NCBI GenBank assembly: GCA_003218375.1
Contig: QHNH01000008.1
Coordinates: forward strand, 124,001-188,000
Source of the DNA: Verrucomicrobiota bacterium
GTDB lineage: Bacteria; Verrucomicrobiota; Verrucomicrobiia; Chthoniobacterales; UBA10450
Direction of reading: 5' to 3'
DNA: 64,000 bases
Of the stretch, positions 32,605 through 44,668 are shown one piece after another; within the stretch, counting starts at the first letter, position 1; each line of letters begins with the position of its first letter. The position numbers and the translations under genes are program-made. The notes below the pieces were generated by a model. It searched no databases. It was not told the origin of the DNA and saw only the letters and a program-made list of their open reading frames with translations.

Positions 32605-35603
32605 CAGCTTTCCTCTTCCAACGCGAGGTCCGGGTGGGTGAGTTCCCAGCGTTCATCGATGATTTCGGGATCAATCGGAAGCGTGGCCAGCGGATAATCT
32701 TTCGTGAAACTAAACGCGCCGCGGAGCGGGCCCTTCATTCCGAAGATCCCGGTGGCCTGCATGCGGGCGAGCTCCCGAAACGCCGGGCCGCAATCCGTGA
32801 AGTCTTCGGTGCGCAATTGCGGCTCGGGCTTCGCAATGATGGGCGAAAAAATGCTCACTTCCACGCTTTGCGCTCTGAGCTGTTGCGCGGCGAGAGTGTA
32901 GAGCGCGAGCTGGAGCGCGTCGCCCTTCAGGACGGACTTCAGGACACGGGGCGAGCGCGGTTCGTCTTTTTTACGGCTCTTCGGAGCGAGCGAACTTTTG
33001 TTCCCGGTTTTGTAATCGACGATCCAGAGATCGGGCAGCGCGAGAGAAGTCGGCAGCGCGTCGGTTTTGCCTAACAAGAGGTCGGCCTGTCCTCTCAGGA
33101 GAAGAGTGCGATTCTCGCCGACGGCAATAGGTTGGGCCTGGAGCCGCCATTCCGCCGCCGCCCATTTCCAGCCCTCGATTGCGCCCACGATGCGGCCAAG
33201 GGTTTGCGCGAGGCAGAGCGCATGCTCCCAACCGGAGTCCCACCAGTCAGGAATCGTCCGGCCCACACGCCGACAAAGCTCGCGCACTTCCGCGCGCTTC
33301 CGTTCCGCCGCGGCCGAAATGCGAGCCGCGCACTCGTCACCATCGGGAAGCGCTACGAAAGCGTCGCTGCGCCCGAAGACGGCGGCCAGCCAATCGTGGG
33401 TCCATTTGCCGATAGTCGCGTTCCAGGCATAGGTCGCGTCTTCCGCGCCCTCGATGCCGAGAAAGCGTTCCATCCAAATAAGCGCGGGCGACTTGAGCAA
33501 TGCCTCTGTGTCGCTCACGCTCAGCGGCTTGATTTCGTTAGGCGCGGTCCGGAGCGCGAAGTCGTATTCGTTCGACGCTTCCAGCGCGCGGCGGCTCAGA
33601 TAGGCTGCGCGCGTTTGGCGAATGCCGGGCGTTTCTGATTGGTCGTTAGGCTCGGGCAGACTGGCGGCATCCAGCCAGCGACGGGTTTGGTCGCGCAAAG
33701 CGCGCATGTTCGCCTGGGAGACGGGGTGCCCGTGCACCTCGTGATAAACGCGTCCGAAGAATTCGCCCGGATTGGAGAGGCGCTCCGGGGCCTCCTCCTG
33801 GACGAGGCTGACAGTGAGGGCGAGACCGTGGCTCGCGGATTCGATAAGGCCGTCGAACTGGGCGCGCGCGAGCTGACGTTGCTGCTCGGTGCCGAGGAAA
33901 AGCGTGTCGCCTTCGCGGACCACGGCGTGGCCTTCGCCCTGGCTGCCACGCTGGGTGGCGGCGCGGTTGAGTTTCCGCACGCGTTGGTTGAGCGCGTCGA
34001 TCTGACCGGCGGGGAGAAAATCGCCGCGCGCGCCGGCGGGCCACGCGCCTTCGTTCAAACCACAGAGAATGAGATGCGACCACGATTGATTCTCGGCCTG
34101 CGCGGGCGTGAGAAGCTGGATGCGGGCGTACGGATGCTGGCCGAGCAAATCGCGCGTAACGCGGACGCTGACAGCAAGCTCGTCGAGCCATTGCAGAAAG
34201 AGAGTGCGCGAAAAGATGGCGTCAACCTTCGCTGTCCAGGCTGTGCGTTGCGCGATCTCGCGCCAGCGTTGGTTCCAACCGAGAACCGCGAAAGCATTCG
34301 CAGAGACCCGAAGAAACTCGGCGAACGTCGCGTTGTCCGGTAGGAAAACTATGTTCTCGAGCGCAGCGGAAATGCGCTCGCTGTTGCCTTCGCTGGCGCG
34401 TGCAGCTGCGATCAACAGAGGGAGATCGTCAATCGCGATATCGGCCAGCGCTCGTTCCAGCACGCGACCGATTTTGTCGCGGGACGGGTCCTGGAGGAAC
34501 GACTGGTCGTTAGGCAGGGCGGTCAGGAATCGAAGAAGCACGTTCAACCGCGGCGTGCGCTGCAATTCTATCCAGCTCCAGAAATCAGGCGCTTCGAAAA
34601 GCCCTGGCGCCATCTGGCCCATTGCGTCGTAGTGCGGCAGGCCGTGGCGCGTCAGGGCGGCCGCCACGAGACGCGGAAGTGACCCGGCCGCTGGGAAGAC
34701 GATGCCAAGGCGAGTGCAATGTTCGTCGGCGAGAAACTGATGTGCAGCCGCGGCGATCGCTTCGACCTGTTCGCGCATGTCCATGCCAGCCAGGAAGATT
34801 GTGGCGCGCCCGGATGCGGCCGCATCCGAGTCAATCGCGATAAGCTGCGCTTCGCCCAGCGTTTCTTCCCAAGTGCCGATCCAGGCGGAGTCGAGATCGT
34901 GCGCTTGCTCGCGCGGATGTGGCAGGATGACAGTGGCGTGCTGCGAAGACTGCACTGCCGCGCGTAACAAATGCCAGAGCGGCCAGTGGCCGCCGTGAAA
35001 CCCCGTGATAAGAACCGGACCTAGCGCGGGCGTTTCGTGCTGGGCGTGCCCGAGCGCGCGCCGATCGGAATCCGGCGAAATCTCAAACTCTGTTGCCTTC
35101 AAGTAACTGTGAAATTTCTGCACTACTGGACGAAAAGCCGGCAGGTCGATCTTCTCGAAATCGGCTCCCGCGCCGCTGAGTTGCTCGAGCAGGCGCAGGA
35201 GATGATCTGGGGTGCGGCGGACAGAAACCGCGGCGAGACGCGCTGCTTCCGAAAGTCCTTTACCGGCCAGCAACTGTTCCGCGGCGAGGGCCAGCAAGAA
35301 GCGCAGGTGCTCGCGCGGGGGCGGCAGCGTCCCACTTTCCGCGCTGAGGTGCGCACGAAGATAGGGCGGCGTGACGAATTCTAAACCGAGCGCGGAGAGT
35401 CCGGCTTCGAGAAGTTGGCCTTTGAGCGCCTGACTTTGACCCCGGGTCGGAACGACTACGAGCGTGGGGCGTTCGTTTCTCCAAGCCTCCGCAGCGGCCT
35501 GCTTGAACCAATTCAGCATCGCACCCTGCCAGGCTGCTTCCGGCGAGGACGCGAGCAGTACGGCGTGCCCCCGCCGCGGTTGAAGCTCCAGTTCCAGTTG
35601 CAC
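32601..35603 (-). CDS. addB: AddB-type PD-(D/E)xK nuclease subunit
   Basis: 1000 residues. The N-terminal region is a degenerate UvrD-like fold without a Walker A (SSPEAAWQGAMLNWFKQA; VVVPTRGQSQALK), as expected for an AddB-like partner. The C-terminal RecB-type nuclease shows LRGQADLLLG and DLWIVDYKTGNKSS. It overlaps addA by four bases and is translationally coupled. Together they form an AddAB-type recombinase entering homologous repair. A gap of about 90 bases separates it from divergent ileS. Confidence 0.85.
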   Translation of the reverse strand: MQLELELQPRRGHAVLLASSPEAAWQGAMLNWFKQAAAEAWRNERPTLVVVPTRGQSQALKGQLLEAGLSALGLEFVTPPYLRAHLSAESGTLPPPREHLRFLLALAAEQLLAGKGLSEAARLAAVSVRRTPDHLLRLLEQLSGAGADFEKIDLPAFRPVVQKFHSYLKATEFEISPDSDRRALGHAQHETPALGPVLITGFHGGHWPLWHLLRAAVQSSQHATVILPHPREQAHDLDSAWIGTWEETLGEAQLIAIDSDAAASGRATIFLAGMDMREQVEAIAAAAHQFLADEHCTRLGIVFPAAGSLPRLVAAALTRHGLPHYDAMGQMAPGLFEAPDFWSWIELQRTPRLNVLLRFLTALPNDQSFLQDPSRDKIGRVLERALADIAIDDLPLLIAAARASEGNSERISAALENIVFLPDNATFAEFLRVSANAFAVLGWNQRWREIAQRTAWTAKVDAIFSRTLFLQWLDELAVSVRVTRDLLGQHPYARIQLLTPAQAENQSWSHLILCGLNEGAWPAGARGDFLPAGQIDALNQRVRKLNRAATQRGSQGEGHAVVREGDTLFLGTEQQRQLARAQFDGLIESASHGLALTVSLVQEEAPERLSNPGEFFGRVYHEVHGHPVSQANMRALRDQTRRWLDAASLPEPNDQSETPGIRQTRAAYLSRRALEASNEYDFALRTAPNEIKPLSVSDTEALLKSPALIWMERFLGIEGAEDATYAWNATIGKWTHDWLAAVFGRSDAFVALPDGDECAARISAAAERKRAEVRELCRRVGRTIPDWWDSGWEHALCLAQTLGRIVGAIEGWKWAAAEWRLQAQPIAVGENRTLLLRGQADLLLGKTDALPTSLALPDLWIVDYKTGNKSSLAPKSRKKDEPRSPRVLKSVLKGDALQLALYTLAAQQLRAQSVEVSIFSPIIAKPEPQLRTEDFTDCGPAFRELARMQATGIFGMKGPLRGAFSFTKDYPLATLPIDPEIIDERWELTHPDLALEEESW

Positions 35604-35697
35604 CTGTTAATTCTAGCAGAACGAAGGACAAACACTGTCCGAGCCTCACAGAAAATTGCGCGGGCGCGCGACGGATGTTAGCCTCGCCGCTCCGCGC

Positions 35698-38408
<2,711 letters not shown>

Positions 38409-38412
<4 letters not shown>

Positions 38413-38885
38413 AATACATCGTGCTGCTCTCGCTCCCGCTCTACGCGCTGGACCAGATCACGAAGGGACTGGTGCTGCGTAGAATCGGGCCGGAGGATCC
38501 TCCACACATCGTGGTCCCGGATTTTTTCGCTATCGTGAATATCACCAACGACGGCGCGGCCTTCGGTTCGTTCAAGAACAACAACTGGTTCTTCATCGTG
38601 CTGTCGTGCGTGGCGTTCGTTTTCGTTTTCGCGCTGCTCCTGCGGCGCACCCGCTCACGCGATCGGCTGCGCGATATCTCGCTTGCCTTGCTCCTCGCTG
38701 GAATCATGGGAAACCTGACGGACCGATTCCTCCACGGTCACGTCATCGATTTCGCATTGTTCGATCTGCACGTGCCGTTCGCCCATCCCTGGCCGGCCTT
38801 CAACGTAGCCGACTCGTGCATTTTCATCGCGGTCTTCTGTTTCATCGTTCATTCGCTGAGGAAACGAAAAGAAACGTCGGTGTAG
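38409..38885 (+). CDS. lspA: Lipoprotein signal peptidase II
   Basis: 158 residues with four hydrophobic segments. The aspartyl-protease motifs are NLTDRFLHGHVIDF and FNVADSCIF, each with its catalytic Asp, and NDGAAFGSF precedes them. It cleaves signal peptides of lipidated prolipoproteins in the inner membrane. The start overlaps the ileS stop (ATGA), giving the common ileS-lspA arrangement. Its TAG stop is inside the TGTAG end of a palindromic repeat. Confidence 0.95.
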
Positions 38886-38973
38886 TGGCGGGTGTCTCAC
38901 CCGCAGGGATAGCAGTTGTCGTTTGGAGGGATAGCAGTTGTCGTTTGGAGCGGGTGAGACACCCGCCGCTACA
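38881..38973. repeat. Palindromic repeat with internal tandem duplication
   Basis: 93-base element with 24-base inverted arms (38881-38904 and 38950-38973) that differ at one position. Each arm has an inner hairpin GCGGGTG-TCTC-ACCCGC. Between the arms a 22-base unit starting AGGGATAGCAGTTG is repeated twice exactly (38905-38926 and 38927-38948). It provides the lspA stop codon. Confidence 0.88.
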
Positions 38974-38978
38974 TCCGC

Positions 38979-40023
38979 TCAGGGCAAAGGCGATTCCGTG
39001 CCGACGTGCGGTTCGGGCAGGTAGAAGAAAAGAATCCCGAGGATCAGGTAGACGGAGAGCAGCTGGACGCCTTCGATCCAGTTCGTCTCGCCGTCGCCGC
39101 TGATCTGGAAGATGATGTAGACCGACGCCACGACGGCGAAAATCTCCGGCAACGAGAACTCGAGATTCATCGGTCGGCCGAGAAAATAGGACAGAAAGAC
39201 GAGCAGGGGCGCGACGAAGAGCGCGACCTGGAGACTGGAGCCGATCGCGATCCCGACGCTCAGGTCCATCTTGTTTTTCATCGCCATCACGATAGCGGTG
39301 GAATGCTCGGCGGCGTTGCCCACGATGGCCACGACGATCACGCCGACGAAAACTTCGGTGATGCCGAGCGAATTGCGGACGGCCTCGATTGTCCCAACCA
39401 GGAATTCGGAGAGAAGCGCGACCACTGCGGTCGCCTTCGCAACCGATGAAGAAATGTTTGTGGGTCCCGAGGGTAAAAACGAGCACGCAGAGATAGGTCA
39501 CGAACAGGACGATGGCGATGCCTAACGAGAGCCTGTGCTCGACGTTTGGCACCCAACCGCTCGGGCTCGCTGCCGCCGTCATATGAAAAACCGTCGGAAT
39601 AATGAGCGCGATGGCGGCGAGCGAAAGCGAGATCACCGACGTGCGTGCGCCCGTCGGGTTAAAGCGCTGCTCCTTGTGCTTTATTCCACCGAAAAGCGCC
39701 GACAGGCCGAGGACCAACAGGATGTTGCCGATGATCGAGCCGGTAATCGACGCCTTCACGACGCCGGTGAGTCCTTTCGACAACGCGACGCCGGCGATGA
39801 TCAGCTCCGCCGCATTCCCGAACGTCGCGTTCAACAATCCGCCCACACCTTCGCCGACGCGCGCCGCCAATTCTTCCGTAGCCCTTCCGATCCAGCCTGC
39901 GACTGGCACGATGGCAATCGCGGAGCAAATAAAAAGCGCCGTCGGATTCGCGATCGCGGGCCAGTAACGAAAAGCGACGGCGACTGGAACCAGAGCGAGC
40001 AGCCAGTTCATGGACGGTTTCAT
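38979..40023 (-). pseudogene. Ca2+/H+ antiporter (CaCA family), frameshifted
   Basis: The N-terminal half reads MKPSMNWLLALVP, GGLLNATFGNAAELI, ASITGSIIGNILLVLGLSA up to LGTHKHFF in one frame. The C-terminal half ([35 protein letters not shown] and [14 protein letters not shown]) is in another frame. Together they give the two alpha repeats of ChaA/VCX-type antiporters with a total near 350 residues, so a single frameshift lies at about 39425-39460. The first frame stays open to 38842 but its translation there is not family-like. It could be a real pseudogene, a sequencing error, or a recoded gene. The segment between the halves is also shorter than usual. Confidence 0.8.
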
Positions 40024-40139
40024 CTGGGTGACTTTATCGGCAAGGTGGCGTCGCCCGCCAGCTTTCGGTTTGGGTCTTTGCATGGGGCAGGCACGCGCGG
40101 GCCTGTTTTGATCCGAACTAAAAAATGCCGAGGTCCCTT

Positions 40140-43100
40140 ATGAAAAAAAACCGCCACTCACGATCTGCGTACACTCACTTCCGCGTCTTCCTTGCCTTCA
40201 CATTTTGTCTGGCCGGATTTTTCCTGGCGATCACGGCGCTGGGGGCATGGCCGGATTTAACGGCGGCAATGCGGGCGAACTCGCAGAATCAGAAGAGCGC
40301 TGCGGCGAAATCGAAAATTAAAGGCCACTACCCGGGCGGGGCTTCGATGAGCGTGAAAAGCAGCTCCGGCAGCGGAACGACCGCGCCGAATCCGGCAACC
40401 CAAACGCAGCCTGGCAACGTCGCGCAAAACACCGTTACGCAGCACACCAACGACCTGGGCCAGATCGTTTACTCGATCTCGCCTTCGAACTTCGACATCT
40501 CCCCGCCGCTGACTGAACTGGCCAAGATTGTGATTCCAGAGTTGCCGGTGGAAGAACGGCCGGAACTCGAACTGCCATCCTGGCTCATCCCACACTCGGA
40601 TCGGCCGGACCCGGTGACTCAGGTCGCGCCACCCGTCAGACTTCCCAACAGCCCGCTGGCTCCGACGGCGCCGAGCACTGGCTTCAATTTCGCGGGCATC
40701 ACCGGGTCGCCGACGGGTGGGTTCCCGCCGGACACCAACGGCTCGGTGGGTAATGATCAGTACGTCGAGACGGTTAATACAAGATACCAAGTGTGGTCCC
40801 TCAACCGCAGCACCAACGTAGCCACTTCGCTTTTTGGCCCGGTTAGCATCAATACGCTCTGGGCAGGCTTCGGCGGAGCGTGTCAGACCCAGAATTCCGG
40901 CGACCCGGTTGTGCTCTATGACAAGCTGGCGAACCGATGGTTGATCTCGCAGTTTACCTCTGCCGCATCGGGCGGCGTCTACTATCAGTGCGTGGCCATC
41001 TCCACCACGGCCAATGCCGCCGGGAGTTATGCCCGCTACGCCTTTGCGGTGCCGAACGGCAACTTCGGCGACTATCCGCACTATGGCGTCTGGACCGACG
41101 CCTACTATGTGATGGCCCACAATTTCACCGCCGCCTCTTCCAGTGCCAGCTTCGTCGCCGGCTTGTTCGGCGCCATGGATCGCACGAAGATGCTCGCGGG
41201 CGATCCGACCGCCACGTGGCAGGTCATCCTCGATCCTTCAGAAGGTGGCCACTTGCCCGCCGACTTGGATGGGTTCACTCCGCCTCCGGGAGGTGCTCCG
41301 GGCATTTTCACCTCGGTCCACTCGGATGGCATGCATCTCTATCGCATGACGGTCGATTTCACGACGCCGACAAAAACCAAAACACTCCAAGCGATCATGC
41401 CCATCGCCCCGGCCAGTGGCGCTTGCGGCGGCGGTTATTGTATTCCACAACCCCAAAGCGCTTTCGCCATCGCTTCGCTGGGGGATCGTCTCATGTTCCG
41501 TCTCGCCTATCGGAACTTCGTCGACCATGAATCCCTCGTAGTCTCCCACTCGGTGGACCCCGGAATCACCGGAGTCGTCTCGGGCGTTCGCTGGTATGAT
41601 TTCCGAATTTCCGGACAGCCCGACGCTGTCTGTTCGACCTATCCGTGCACCTATCAGCAAGGGACCATCGCCGACGCGCCTAACGGCCGTTCTCGATGGA
41701 TGCCTTCGATCAGTATGGATGGCGCTGAGAACATCATCGTCGGCTACAGCACCACCGGCACGGTAGCAGCGACCGACGCTCACTCCATCCGCTACACGGG
41801 CCGGGCCAAGAGCGATCCGCTGGGGACGATGACGGCCCCTGAAGCCATCATCTTTACCGGGACTCGAAATATTGTGAACGATCCCGCCGGTGCCTCGCCC
41901 GGGCGCTGGGGCGATTACACCAGCACGAGCATCGATCCCGCCGACGACTGCACCTTCTGGCATGCGAACGAATATTATGCCGCCGGTGGCGCCACCAACG
42001 CGGACTGGCATACTCAAATCGCTTCCGCCAGTTTTCCGGCCGGTACCGGCGCCGGACAGTGCCAGCCTTCTACTTGCACCTCTCGCCCAACGAGTGCGCC
42101 AACTATTGGGAGCGCATCAGTTATCGGCAATAACCAGATCCAAATAACCTGGACCGGTATCACGCCCACGCCCGGTAGCTATGCCATCGAACGCGCGATC
42201 GGCGCTGTTGGCAGTGAAGGTCTTTATCAGCCGCTCGCCTCCGTTCCCGGCTCGTCCTCCAGTTTCACCGACACGACGGTCCAAGGCGGGTTGACCTATA
42301 CCTACCGTGTGATTGCGGCGACTGATTCCGCAGGGAAATGCCAGGCGCTCGTTCGCAGCGGCGGCGCCAGCGCTACCGCCACCGGAAACTGCACCCTGAA
42401 ACCAACCTTCGCCGGTATCACGAGTGCCACCAACCTCCCCGGCCCCACTTGCAGTATAACAGTGGCCTGGTCGGCGGGCAGTTCGAGTTGTCCGCTCGCC
42501 TCGAGCTTGACCTATAACGTTTACCGCGGGACCGTGCCCGACTTCGTGCCGTCGGCGGCGAACCGGATTGCCAGCTGCGTTTCGGGTTCCAGCTATCCCG
42601 ATAACAACGCCCTTATTAGCGGGAGGACTTACTACTATGTAGTGCGCGCCGAGGACAACAGCGCGGGCAATGGCGGCCCATGCGGCGGCGGTAACGAAGA
42701 AACTAACAATGTCCGTGTCGCCGGAACCGCCTACGACTCCGGCACGCAATCCACGACCGGTACTTGGACGGATGGCGGCGGTGACACTACCGCATTGCTC
42801 CAGCTCAATGCCACCGGAACCGGCAACACGGCGGAACAGGCCTGGCGAATCGTAAGGAATGCCGACGACCCAGGCGCCAACCATACTTCCGGCGGCTCCT
42901 ACGCCTACCGCAACGCCGGACCAGGCCCTAATGCGGCCTATGCCAACAATACATGCGCGGTAGCCGAAACGCCGATCCTGACCGTCGGCTCGACTTCTCT
43001 CAATCTGACTTACTGGGAACGGCACCAACTCGAGAAAGGCTGGGACGGCGTCGCGATCGAGTATTCGCGTAACGGTGGTGCATGGACCGACGTCCCGGCG

Positions 43101-44561
43101 CCGAGCATGTTAACCACAGATGGATGCATGGTTTCAGACATAACGGCTGACTATGCGGCCTTGGAGTGCACCGGAGCTCCGCCGATTAATGCCTGCGGCT
43201 ATCCCGCCTCGAAGTCGGTCATTACCGGCCCAAATAATGTCCCCGGCGGTAATTGCACTACCTACATGACCGGCGCGCTGACGGCCTATGGCCGCCGCTG
43301 CCACCTGCTCACTGGACTGACCGCGGGCGATACCATCCAGTTCCGTTGGCGGTTCACCTCCGACCCGGGCGCGCAATTCGCGGGCTTCTATCTCGATGAC
43401 GTCGCGGTAACGAATATTAATTTGCCTAATACTTGCGCGCCCAATGGGGTGCCGTCTCCGACCCCAACAGCTACTGCCACAGCTACGGCCACCCCGACAC
43501 CCACGGCTACTGCTACGGCCACACCCACTGCGACAGCTACCGCTACAGCGACCGCAACCGCTTCACCAACTGCCACTGCTACGGCGACAGCTACAGCTAC
43601 GGCTACGCCGACTGCGACTGCGACCGCGACAGCTACCGCGACCGTTGCGCCAACTGCTACTGCTACGGCTACAGCTACAGCAACTGCTACGGCCACACCT
43701 GCGGCTACAGCTACTGCAACGCCGACTGCTACTGCTACGGCCACACCTACAGCGACTCCCACTCAGGCCGTTAACCTATCGACCCGCATGCGAGTGGATA
43801 CGGGCGATAATGTTGGAATCGGCGGCTTCATCATCACCGGAAACGCTCCCAAGCATGTGGTCGTTCGAGCTATAGGACCCTCATTAACCAAATTCGGTTT
43901 CCCGTCTGCTCAACTGCTGGCCGATCCGTTCCTGGAGATCCATGGCCCCGGAGGCTTCGGGACCATTACGAATAATAACTGGAAAGATACGCAGCAAGCT
44001 CAGATCCAAGCCGACGGCTTAGCGCCCACAAACGATCTGGAGTCAGCTATCGACGCGACATTACCTCCGGGCAATTACACGGCCATCGTGAAAGCGAATA
44101 CCGGTACAGCCCAGGCCGGGATCGCGCTGGTCGAAGTCTACGACCTCAATACTGCGGCCGCTTCGAAGCTCGGTAATCTCAGCACCCGGGCCTTCGTTGG
44201 CACCGGTAGCAACGTCGTGATTGCCGGCTTTATTCTGGGTAACAATCAAGGCAACGACCGCATCGTTGTCCGCGGCCTCGGTCCAAGCCTCAGTGCATAT
44301 GGTGTTCCTAACCCGCTCCAGGATCCAACCCTGGAGCTTCGCGATCCCAATGGTGCTCTCATCCGGGCGAACAACGACTGGACGGACGATGCTGCGCAAG
44401 CCGCCGAGATTACCGCTGCTGGGCTGGCGCCTTCGAACATGAAGGAGTCCGCCATTGCCGCGACGCTTCCGCCGGGACTCTACACCGCGATCCTGGCCGG
44501 GTTGAACAACAGCACCGGCAACGGCCTGGTGGAAGTTTACGATCGCGGCGGCGGGCCGTAG
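40140..44561 (+). CDS. Large secreted multidomain protein
   Basis: 1473 residues. A signal peptide lies near 8-36 (FRVFLAFTFCLAGFFLAI). The N-terminal region up to about 640 contains SPTGGFPPDTNGSVG, DPVVLYDKLANRWLISQF and SRWMPSISMDGAENIIVGYS, a beta-rich sequence of unknown activity. About 650-880 looks like two fibronectin-type domains (ITWTGITPTPGSYAIERAI; TYNVYRG). A ~230-residue Cys-containing beta domain follows (WERHQLEKGWDGVAIEYSRNG). Residues about 1105-1209 are a Pro-Thr-Ala linker. Two ~130-residue C-terminal repeats close it (STRMRVDTGDNVGIGGF; STRAFVGTGSNVVIAGF). GAGG 7 bases upstream supports ATG 40140. It is probably extracellular or cell-surface; the function is unknown. Confidence 0.8.
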   Translation: MKKNRHSRSAYTHFRVFLAFTFCLAGFFLAITALGAWPDLTAAMRANSQNQKSAAAKSKIKGHYPGGASMSVKSSSGSGTTAPNPATQTQPGNVAQNTVTQHTNDLGQIVYSISPSNFDISPPLTELAKIVIPELPVEERPELELPSWLIPHSDRPDPVTQVAPPVRLPNSPLAPTAPSTGFNFAGITGSPTGGFPPDTNGSVGNDQYVETVNTRYQVWSLNRSTNVATSLFGPVSINTLWAGFGGACQTQNSGDPVVLYDKLANRWLISQFTSAASGGVYYQCVAISTTANAAGSYARYAFAVPNGNFGDYPHYGVWTDAYYVMAHNFTAASSSASFVAGLFGAMDRTKMLAGDPTATWQVILDPSEGGHLPADLDGFTPPPGGAPGIFTSVHSDGMHLYRMTVDFTTPTKTKTLQAIMPIAPASGACGGGYCIPQPQSAFAIASLGDRLMFRLAYRNFVDHESLVVSHSVDPGITGVVSGVRWYDFRISGQPDAVCSTYPCTYQQGTIADAPNGRSRWMPSISMDGAENIIVGYSTTGTVAATDAHSIRYTGRAKSDPLGTMTAPEAIIFTGTRNIVNDPAGASPGRWGDYTSTSIDPADDCTFWHANEYYAAGGATNADWHTQIASASFPAGTGAGQCQPSTCTSRPTSAPTIGSASVIGNNQIQITWTGITPTPGSYAIERAIGAVGSEGLYQPLASVPGSSSSFTDTTVQGGLTYTYRVIAATDSAGKCQALVRSGGASATATGNCTLKPTFAGITSATNLPGPTCSITVAWSAGSSSCPLASSLTYNVYRGTVPDFVPSAANRIASCVSGSSYPDNNALISGRTYYYVVRAEDNSAGNGGPCGGGNEETNNVRVAGTAYDSGTQSTTGTWTDGGGDTTALLQLNATGTGNTAEQAWRIVRNADDPGANHTSGGSYAYRNAGPGPNAAYANNTCAVAETPILTVGSTSLNLTYWERHQLEKGWDGVAIEYSRNGGAWTDVPAPSMLTTDGCMVSDITADYAALECTGAPPINACGYPASKSVITGPNNVPGGNCTTYMTGALTAYGRRCHLLTGLTAGDTIQFRWRFTSDPGAQFAGFYLDDVAVTNINLPNTCAPNGVPSPTPTATATATATPTPTATATATPTATATATATATASPTATATATATATATPTATATATATATVAPTATATATATATATATPAATATATPTATATATPTATPTQAVNLSTRMRVDTGDNVGIGGFIITGNAPKHVVVRAIGPSLTKFGFPSAQLLADPFLEIHGPGGFGTITNNNWKDTQQAQIQADGLAPTNDLESAIDATLPPGNYTAIVKANTGTAQAGIALVEVYDLNTAAASKLGNLSTRAFVGTGSNVVIAGFILGNNQGNDRIVVRGLGPSLSAYGVPNPLQDPTLELRDPNGALIRANNDWTDDAAQAAEITAAGLAPSNMKESAIAATLPPGLYTAILAGLNNSTGNGLVEVYDRGGGP
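43452..43766 (+). repeat. Low-complexity Pro-Thr-Ala coding repeat
   Basis: About 105 codons of ACN/GCN/CCN in irregular period-6 order (Thr-Ala with interspersed Pro). It encodes an extended linker before the C-terminal repeats. Because of the codon composition the reverse strand is also open (Val-Ala-Val runs), which is a shadow. Confidence 0.9.
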
Positions 44562-44620
44562 AAGCGCGTCGCTCCAATCTGAGACGGCGCTCGCCGCGGC
44601 GGGCCGTGTTATTTTGGTTT

Positions 44621-44641
44621 AGGCGCTGGGCCCAAGCGCCT
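44621..44641. terminator. Hairpin after the secreted-protein gene
   Basis: AGGCGCTGGG / CCCAAGCGCCT forms a near-perfect palindrome with one bulged A, about 60 bases after the stop at 44561, followed by CTACAATTT. It could be a terminator or another short repeat. Confidence 0.4.
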
Positions 44642-44668
44642 CTACAATTTCGCCAAAGTAAACGGGTC

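Noticed and set aside
35604-35697. T-box or other leader upstream of ileS
   Set aside because: The gap is about 90 bases, has no T-box consensus or long hairpin series, and is too short for a standard T-box.
38881-38973. Possible CRISPR-like repeats
   Set aside because: There are only two tandem copies of 22 bases and they lie inside a single palindromic element; no array of spacers exists here or elsewhere in the window.
43388-43762. 124-codon minus-strand frame of Val-Ala repeats
   Set aside because: It is the mirror of the Pro-Thr-Ala repeat in the secreted protein, open only because of codon composition.
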